NCBI GenBank assembly: GCA_030123565.1 | Contig: CP126122.1 | Coordinates: 1,313,001 to 1,377,000, forward strand | Direction: 5' to 3' | DNA length: 64,000 nt | Source of the DNA: Nitrospira sp. | GTDB lineage: Bacteria > Nitrospirota > Nitrospiria > Nitrospirales > Nitrospiraceae | Part shown: positions 58,591 through 64,000 of the stretch, one piece after another | Layout: every line of letters starts with the position of its first letter | Position numbering within the stretch: position 1 is the stretch's first letter | Notes under the pieces: model-generated | Seen by the model: only the letters and a program-made list of their open reading frames with translations | Databases searched by the model: none | Told to the model about the DNA's origin: nothing | Position numbers and translations under genes: made by a program

Positions 58591-59868
58591 CTATTCATAT
58601 CGCAGCGCCGCCGCCGGGTCGAGCTTGGCGGCCTGGAGCGACGGATACAATGTCGCGACAAAGCTGATCAGGATCGCCGAGCCTGCCACGAGCAACACGT
58701 CCGACCCCAACACATGGACCGGAATGCGGGAAATGTAATAGACGGTCGGATCGAAGGTCCAAAAGGTCTGGATCAACCAGAGGAAGGCATACCCGAGCGG
58801 AACACCGATCGCCGCGCCGGAACAGCCGATGATCAGGCCGTTCAACATGAAGATACGCATGATGCCCTTGCGCGTCGCGCCCATGGCCTTCAGGATCGCG
58901 ATCTCGCGCTGCTTTTCGGTTACGATCATGGTGAGGGTACTGACGATGTTGAAGGAGGCCACGATGGTAATCAGCACCAGCAGCAGGAACATCATCGTCT
59001 TCTCGAGTTTGAGCGCCGAGAACAGGTTGCGGTTCATCTGCATCCAGTCCCTGGCCCAAAAGTTGAAACCGAGATTCTCTTCGATCCTACGCGCGATGTC
59101 GGCGGCGCGGAACACGTCGGTCACCTTGACCTCGATGCCCGTCACGCTTGCGCCCATGTTGAAAAACTTCTGGGCCTCCCCCAGCTCGATGTAGGCGAGG
59201 GAGGAGTCATATTCGTACATGCCGGATTGAAAAATCCCGACGACGACGAATTGCCTGATCTTGGGGGTCATGCTGGCGCCGGTAATCGGGCCGACCGGGG
59301 ACACGACGTTCAAGCTGTCGCCGGGGAAGACCCCGAGCCGCATCGACAATTCTTTGCCGAGAATGATTCCCGGCCGCATGGCTGTGTCGGGGCCGTTTGG
59401 TTCGCGCTCCTTCTCAGGGATCGTCACCTTCACCGGCTGTTTCAAATCGCCGAGGCTGCCGTCGATGAGATTCTTGGCGAGTTCCGTCACTTGCCCTTCG
59501 CGCGCCGGATCGATCCCACGGAGAATGATTCCCTGGACGCCGGACTGAGAAGTCAGGAGCACCTGGCGGAAGATGAAGGGGGTGGCGGCCACGACTTCCG
59601 GGAGCGCCGCCACCTTCTTCACCTGTTCCTCGTAATCGACCATGGATTCCTTCATGCGGTCGTTCACGAGGATATGGGCCGTCGTGCCGAGGATCTTGGC
59701 CTGAATGTCCTCCTTGAAGCCGGTCATGATGCCGACCGTCCCGATCAAGGCGGCGACGCCGAGCGTGATCCCGACGATGGAGACGATCGTGTTGAACGAA
59801 ATGGTGCGGTTGCGGCGCTTGGCGCGCAGGTAGCGCAATCCGACGAAGATTTCGTAGGGGAGCGCCAT
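58591..59868 (-). CDS. lolC: Lipoprotein-releasing ABC permease
   Basis: This 425-residue protein has one N-terminal membrane segment, a large periplasmic domain (about 50-275) and three C-terminal membrane segments of the FtsX/MacB type. MALPYEIFVGLRYLRAKRRNRTISFN is the LolC/E opening. A single permease gene is present, so it may act as a homodimer (LolF-like), combining LolC and LolE roles. It begins 2 bp after the lysS stop. Confidence 0.93.
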   Translation of the reverse strand: MALPYEIFVGLRYLRAKRRNRTISFNTIVSIVGITLGVAALIGTVGIMTGFKEDIQAKILGTTAHILVNDRMKESMVDYEEQVKKVAALPEVVAATPFIFRQVLLTSQSGVQGIILRGIDPAREGQVTELAKNLIDGSLGDLKQPVKVTIPEKEREPNGPDTAMRPGIILGKELSMRLGVFPGDSLNVVSPVGPITGASMTPKIRQFVVVGIFQSGMYEYDSSLAYIELGEAQKFFNMGASVTGIEVKVTDVFRAADIARRIEENLGFNFWARDWMQMNRNLFSALKLEKTMMFLLLVLITIVASFNIVSTLTMIVTEKQREIAILKAMGATRKGIMRIFMLNGLIIGCSGAAIGVPLGYAFLWLIQTFWTFDPTVYYISRIPVHVLGSDVLLVAGSAILISFVATLYPSLQAAKLDPAAALRYE

Positions 59869-59870
59869 GC

Positions 59871-61352
59871 CTACTTCTCAGGCCTGAGCTGCGGAAAGAG
59901 CACCACGTCTCGAATGGAGGCCTGGTTCGTGAAGAGCATGACGAGCCGGTCGATGCCGATGCCTTCCCCGGCGGTCGGCGGCATGCCGTATTCGAGGGCG
60001 CGCAGGAAATCTTCATCGACCCGATGGGCCTCCTCATCGCCGGCCTCATGTTGCGCCGCCTGCGCCTCAAAGCGCTCGCGTTGATCGAGGGGGTCGTTCA
60101 ACTCGGAGAAGGCGTTGGCGATTTCGCGTCCCGCGATATACAGTTCGAAACGATCGGTGAGGGATGGATCCGCATCCTTCCGGCGCGCGAGCGGGGAAAT
60201 CTCGATCGGGTAATCGGTGATGAAGGTCGGCTGCTGCAGGCGCGGCTCGACGGTTTCTTCGAAGATGTCGTTGAGGATGTCCGCCAAAGACTCTTTGGGG
60301 GAGACCTCGACGCCCAATCGCCCGGCTGCGGCGAACGCCTCGTCGCGATCCTTGAGGACGGACGAGGGCAGATTATTCACCTCCAGAATCGCCTGGTGGT
60401 ATGACCACCGTTGCCAGGGCGAGGCCAGATTGATCTCCGTGCCCTGGTAGTCGATGGTGGTGGTGCCGAGAATGTCCTTCGCCAGCCTTCCAAACAGTTC
60501 TTCCGTCAGGATGATCAGATCGTGGTAGTCGGCGTAAGAGACGTAGAACTCCAGCATGGTGAACTCGGGATTGTGAATCGTCGAGATGCCTTCGTTCCGG
60601 AAGTTACGGTTGATCTCGAACACGCGCGGAAAGCCGCCGACGATCAATCGTTTCAGGTACAGTTCCGGCGCGATGCGGAGATAGAGATCGGTGCCCAACG
60701 CATTGTGATGGGTGACGAAGGGTTTCGCCGCGGCGCCGCCCGGGATGGGATGCATCATCGGCGTTTCGACTTCCAGGAAGCCGCGTTCGATCAGGAACGA
60801 GCGAATGCCGGCGATGATGCGGCTCCGCAGCGCGAAAATCTGGTGGATCTGCGGGTTGGCGATGAGGTCGACATAGCGCTGCCTGTAACGGGTCTCGACG
60901 TCGGTGAGCCCGTGCCACTTTTCCGGCAGGGGCCGGAGCGCTTTGCTGAGGAACGTCAGGGTCTTCACCTCGACCGTAAACTCGTTGGTCTTCGTGCGGA
61001 ACAGGACACCGGTCACGCCGATCCAGTCGCCGAGATCCAGCCCTTCGGACACTTGATGGGCTTGGTCGCCCAGCGTATCCTTCTTCAGATAGACCTGCAG
61101 GCGATCCGACCCGTCCTGCAGCACCGCGAACGCGGCCTTGCCGAACCGGCGCAGCCCGACGATGCGGCCGGCGATGGTGCAGCCGATCTTTTCCTGCTCG
61201 AGCACGTCTTTGGTCTTCTCGCCGTGGAGGCGGATCAGCTGGCTCGCCCGGTCCTTGACCTCGAAACGTGTCCCATAGGGCTGCACGCCGAGCTGCCGGA
61301 GCTGGTCGAGTTTTTTGATGCGCTGTTGCCGTTGGTCGTTGAGTTCATCCAT
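59871..61352 (-). CDS. lysS: Lysyl-tRNA synthetase, class II
   Basis: LysS (493 residues) charges tRNA-Lys. The N-terminal OB fold binds the anticodon (IAGRIVGLRRFGKAAFAVLQDG). Class II motif 2 (FRNEGISTIHNPEFTMLE) and motif 3 (GIGIDRLVML) are intact. The ATG at 61352 gives a normal length. Its stop lies 2 bp before lolC/E, so it is cotranscribed with lol genes and prfB. Confidence 0.97.
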   Translation of the reverse strand: MDELNDQRQQRIKKLDQLRQLGVQPYGTRFEVKDRASQLIRLHGEKTKDVLEQEKIGCTIAGRIVGLRRFGKAAFAVLQDGSDRLQVYLKKDTLGDQAHQVSEGLDLGDWIGVTGVLFRTKTNEFTVEVKTLTFLSKALRPLPEKWHGLTDVETRYRQRYVDLIANPQIHQIFALRSRIIAGIRSFLIERGFLEVETPMMHPIPGGAAAKPFVTHHNALGTDLYLRIAPELYLKRLIVGGFPRVFEINRNFRNEGISTIHNPEFTMLEFYVSYADYHDLIILTEELFGRLAKDILGTTTIDYQGTEINLASPWQRWSYHQAILEVNNLPSSVLKDRDEAFAAAGRLGVEVSPKESLADILNDIFEETVEPRLQQPTFITDYPIEISPLARRKDADPSLTDRFELYIAGREIANAFSELNDPLDQRERFEAQAAQHEAGDEEAHRVDEDFLRALEYGMPPTAGEGIGIDRLVMLFTNQASIRDVVLFPQLRPEK

Positions 61353-61365
61353 GGTGCGAGATAGC

Positions 61366-61431
61366 CTTCAGTTCTCAGCGGTCAGCGCTACAGATCCTCA
61401 TCCTGCATGCTGACGGCTGACGGCTGATCGG
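61366..61431. repeat. GCTGA/TCAGC repeat spanning the prfB 3' end
   Basis: TTCAGTTCTCAGCGGTCAGCG (from 61367) and GCTGACGGCTGACGGCTGAT (near 61410-61429) are partly complementary. The stop codon of prfB (61388-61390) lies between them, so the last residues of RF2 (DQPSAVS) are encoded by the repeat. Confidence 0.65.
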
Positions 61432-62534
61432 TTCCTTTCGTGAGCTTCTTTTTCAAGTACGCTTCGATGAAGCCGTCCAGGTCCCCGTCCATGACGGAAG
61501 CCACGTTTCCGACCTCGTAACCGGTGCGATGGTCCTTGACCATCTGATAGGGCTGAAAGACATAGGAGCGGATCTGGCTGCCCCAGGCGATGTCCTTCTT
61601 TTCGCCGACGATCGCGTTGAATTCGGCTTCCTTCTTGCGCTGCTCCAATTCGAACAGGCGGGCCTTCAAGATCTTCATCGCGCCGTTCCGATTCTGGAGT
61701 TGGGACCGTTCATTCTGACATTGCACCACGATTCCCGTGGGGATGTGGGTGATGCGAATGGCGGTCTCGACCTTGTTCACGTTCTGACCGCCGGCTCCCC
61801 CGGCGCGAAAGGTATCGATCCGGAGGTCTTTATCTTCAATGACCACCTCGACATCGTCGTCGAGTTCGGGATACACGAAGACCGAGGCGAAGGACGTATG
61901 CCGCCGTTTATTCGCGTCGAACGGGGAGATCCGCACGAGGCGGTGCACCCCCGCTTCCGCCTTGAGGTATCCGTAGGCATAGGGCCCTGTGACGGACAGG
62001 GTGGCGCTCTTGATCCCGGCTTCGTCCCCTGCGAGCAGATCGAGCGTTTCTACCTTGAACCCCTTCCGCTCGGCCCAACGGACATACATGCGTAGGAGCA
62101 TCTGCGCCCAATCCTGGGACTCGGTGCCGCCGGCGCCTGGGTGGATGGCGAAGATTGCATTACTCGCATCCAGTTCACCAGAGAGCAGCAACTCGATCCG
62201 AAGCTGGGCGACGGCCTTCTCGAACTGTGCGAGATCGCTCGTGAGTTCCTGTTCGAGACCGGCATCGCCCGATTCCATCGCTAGATCGAGCATAGCTTCG
62301 ATGTCGCCCTGTCGGCGCTCGGTGGCGTGCCAGCGGGTCAACTCCCGGTCGAGGGTCGCCTTACGGCGGTTCACCTTGGCGGCGGTTTGCGTGTCTTTCC
62401 AGAAGTCAGGCTCGGCGGTTTTCGCTTCGAGGTCGTTGAGTTCAGACGTCATTCGAGCCAGGTCAAAGATGCCCCCGAAGTTCGGCCAATTGCTCCCCGA
62501 GGGTTCGCACACGGGTCCGCACGTCATCCAACAT
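61388..62534 (-). CDS. prfB: Peptide chain release factor 2, with programmed +1 frameshift
   Basis: RF2 terminates translation at UGA and UAA. Translation starts at the ATG at 62534 ([11 protein letters not shown]), reaches an in-frame TGA at 62465-62463 after 23 codons, and must shift +1 at CTTTGAC to continue in the long frame, giving about 381 residues. The GGQ motif ([12 protein letters not shown]) and the RF2 recognition tripeptide SPF ([11 protein letters not shown]) are present. The C-terminus is extended by repeat-encoded residues. It lies 18 bp after lnt. Confidence 0.95.
62462..62476 (-). promoter_or_regulatory. RF2 autoregulatory frameshift site
   Basis: On the minus strand GGGGGCATCTTTGAC combines an internal Shine-Dalgarno-like GGGGG (62476-62472), the slippery CTT and the UGA stop followed by C, as in E. 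coli prfB (AGGGGGTATCTTTGAC). Low RF2 favours the shift, so the site autoregulates RF2 levels. Confidence 0.93.
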
Positions 62535-62552
62535 GGCACGTTCCTTTCTGCA

Positions 62553-64000
62553 TCAGGCGGGCCGACCGGCTGGTTCGCCGCCGGCTGGTTCTGTGTCCTG
62601 CGAGAAATATCCGGTCAGGCACAAAAGCGCGGTGAGTATAGCACAGCCGTACGCAAAGAGATCACCGTATTGCGCGTAAAAGGTCCGCTGATGGCCGACG
62701 GCCACGGCCCCTTTCATCGCTGCTTGCGTGAAGATGGGAGATTGTTGTGCGATACGGCCGTAGGGATCGATGAATCCGGAGATGCCTGTATTGGCCGCCC
62801 GTGCGAAGGCCACGCGATTTTCCACGGCACGAAACACCACCATGCCGAAATGTTGATAGGGGGCAGACGAGGGGCCGAACCAGGCGTCGTTCGTCACCGT
62901 GACCATGAAATCCGCGCCGTTCGCCGCAAACTGCCGCACCAGGTTGGGAAAAATCACCTCGTAGCAAATGACCACACCGAACTTCACGTGAAAATCCGGG
63001 ACGGTCGCCGCCGCTGCCATGGGGGGCACCTTCTCGCGCGGTTTGAACATCAGCAGGGTCGGGCCGGGACCGGCCTCGAAGTCGCCGATCCCTTCCACCA
63101 GTTTGTCCAGGAAGAACAGCAAGGAGTTGTGGAAGGGAATGTATTCGCCGAAGGGGACAAGGTGTTGTTTGTCGTAGCGGCCGAGGATCTGGCCGTCCGT
63201 GGCGAGCAGGTAGGCGCTGTTGAGCAGGAAGGGGCGGCCGTCGGGATGCCGACGCAGGGCCGGGCTGCCGAACAGGAGCGGAGCGCCGGCATGTTGTACG
63301 ATGTCGTTCACGAGGGCACGGTACTGCGGTTCCAATTCGAAGACGAAGGGCGTGGCTGCTTCCGGCCAGACGATGAGGTCCAGGTCCTCGCCTAAACCGG
63401 CGGTGAGGCGGTCGTAGCGCGTCATGGTTTCCTGCCGGAACGCCACGTCCCATTTCTGGGCCTGTTCGACGTTCGGCTGTACGACCCCCACGGACAGGGT
63501 GCGGGTGGGCTGCTGCTCTGCGGCGGACAACAGGGTGGTCCCGTACAGGAGGGCGACGCCGAATCCGGCAGCTGCGGCGACCGAGGAGGACCAGGGAAAG
63601 GAATGGATTTGAAATCCGCGATAGGCCTTGGTGCCCCAGATGATCGTCTCCGCAAGCGCGGCATTGACCAATACCAGCAGGAAGGAGACGCCATAGACGC
63701 CGAAATGGTCGGCCAGTTGAATGATCGGGAGCCAACGGTATTGGGAATAGCCGAAGAGGGCCCAGGGCAAGCCGGAGAGAAAATAGGTCCGGATCAATTC
63801 CAATGTCACCCACAGGAACGGCGCAGGGAGGAAACCCAGGGTCGGGAATGCCGTTCTGATCCAGGCAAGCGCGCCGGCATAGACGGCCACATAGAGACCG
63901 AGGTAGATCGTCAACAGCAACATGACCAGGGCGGCGATCGGGAGCGGTACCTTGCCGTAGACATGCATGGCGGTGATGACCCAGAACATGGAGCCGGTGA
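62553..64000 (-). CDS. lnt: Apolipoprotein N-acyltransferase, 5' end outside window
   Basis: Lnt adds the third acyl chain to lipoproteins at the inner membrane. The window shows most of the membrane domain and the whole carbon-nitrogen hydrolase domain with the triad Glu (VWPEAATPF), Lys ([14 protein letters not shown]) and Cys ([10 protein letters not shown]). A final membrane segment precedes the C-terminus. The frame is open to the window end, so the start lies beyond 64,000. Its grouping with lolC/E and lolD links lipoprotein maturation and sorting. Confidence 0.95.
   Translation of the reverse strand, partial: TGSMFWVITAMHVYGKVPLPIAALVMLLLTIYLGLYVAVYAGALAWIRTAFPTLGFLPAPFLWVTLELIRTYFLSGLPWALFGYSQYRWLPIIQLADHFGVYGVSFLLVLVNAALAETIIWGTKAYRGFQIHSFPWSSSVAAAAGFGVALLYGTTLLSAAEQQPTRTLSVGVVQPNVEQAQKWDVAFRQETMTRYDRLTAGLGEDLDLIVWPEAATPFVFELEPQYRALVNDIVQHAGAPLLFGSPALRRHPDGRPFLLNSAYLLATDGQILGRYDKQHLVPFGEYIPFHNSLLFFLDKLVEGIGDFEAGPGPTLLMFKPREKVPPMAAAATVPDFHVKFGVVICYEVIFPNLVRQFAANGADFMVTVTNDAWFGPSSAPYQHFGMVVFRAVENRVAFARAANTGISGFIDPYGRIAQQSPIFTQAAMKGAVAVGHQRTFYAQYGDLFAYGCAILTALLCLTGYFSQDTEPAGGEPAGRPA

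Noticed and set aside
58561-60084. 507-codon plus-strand frame opposite lolC/E and lysS
   Set aside because: His/Asp/Gly-rich shadow of a clear LolC/E permease; no start signal.

Overview
The window is a 64-kb, GC-rich (roughly 60%), gene-dense bacterial chromosome segment. No single marker fixes the species. The gene content fits a chemolithoautotrophic Nitrospira-like bacterium (Nitrospirota): an NAD-linked molybdenum formate dehydrogenase followed directly by an FNT-family channel, an archaeal-type fructose-bisphosphate aldolase/phosphatase, a class II (B12) ribonucleotide reductase, several universal stress proteins, and many small secreted or membrane proteins. That assignment is inference from gene flavour, not from an rRNA or a database search. 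I found no rRNA, tRNA, CRISPR array or intact mobile element.

Layout. 1-5 kb: the end of a hybrid sensor kinase, an SDR oxidoreductase, an acetate-transporter-family protein, a DUF2235 hydrolase and a PilZ protein. 5-9 kb: a secreted protein, a DNA-repair run (mutY-like, mutT-like, PolB-type exonuclease) with a clear promoter, and a lipoprotein. 9-12.4 kb: the tRNA methylthiotransferases miaB and mtaB. 12.4-18.4 kb: a stress island with three universal stress protein genes (five domains), a cupredoxin, a hydrolase, a 31-residue membrane peptide and a 25-residue ORF overlapping an unrecognised 455-residue gene. 18.4-24 kb: formate dehydrogenase gamma-beta-alpha and an FNT channel. 24-27.6 kb: an AmpG-like permease, a brnT-brnA toxin-antitoxin pair and small membrane proteins. 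27.6-31.4 kb: nrdJ behind a promoter with two NrdR boxes 31 bp apart and DnaA-box-like sites. 31.5-37 kb: a DegP/HtrA protease, a zinc-ribbon protein, two Hsp20 chaperones and small envelope proteins, then a decayed IS1182-type transposase. 37.5-41.7 kb: fructose-bisphosphate aldolase/phosphatase, cupin, tandem-ACT protein, RlpA and a CNNM/CBS protein. 41.7-46.6 kb (minus strand): a MoxR ATPase, an unrecognised 632-residue partner, and ligA. 46.7-54.8 kb: a LysM lipoprotein and the complete trpEGDCFBA set with a small lipoprotein gene inserted between trpC and trpF. 54.9-64 kb: a GAF protein, then on the minus strand lnt (truncated by the window edge), prfB with a programmed +1 frameshift, lysS, lolC/E, lolD, a TraF-like outer-membrane protein and a lipoprotein.

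The genes form functional blocks: formate uptake and oxidation, tryptophan synthesis, lipoprotein maturation and sorting (lnt with lolCD, near many lipoprotein genes), and proteostasis (degP, hsp20 pair). Two features cut across the window. Spacers between co-directional genes are often filled by short degenerate repeats of a few families, some of which run into the ends of genes. Two genes (mtaB and brnT) have promoters placed so that transcription should begin at or next to the start codon, implying leaderless mRNAs. The best candidate for an undescribed system is the translationally coupled MoxR ATPase and 632-residue protein at 43,737-46,588.
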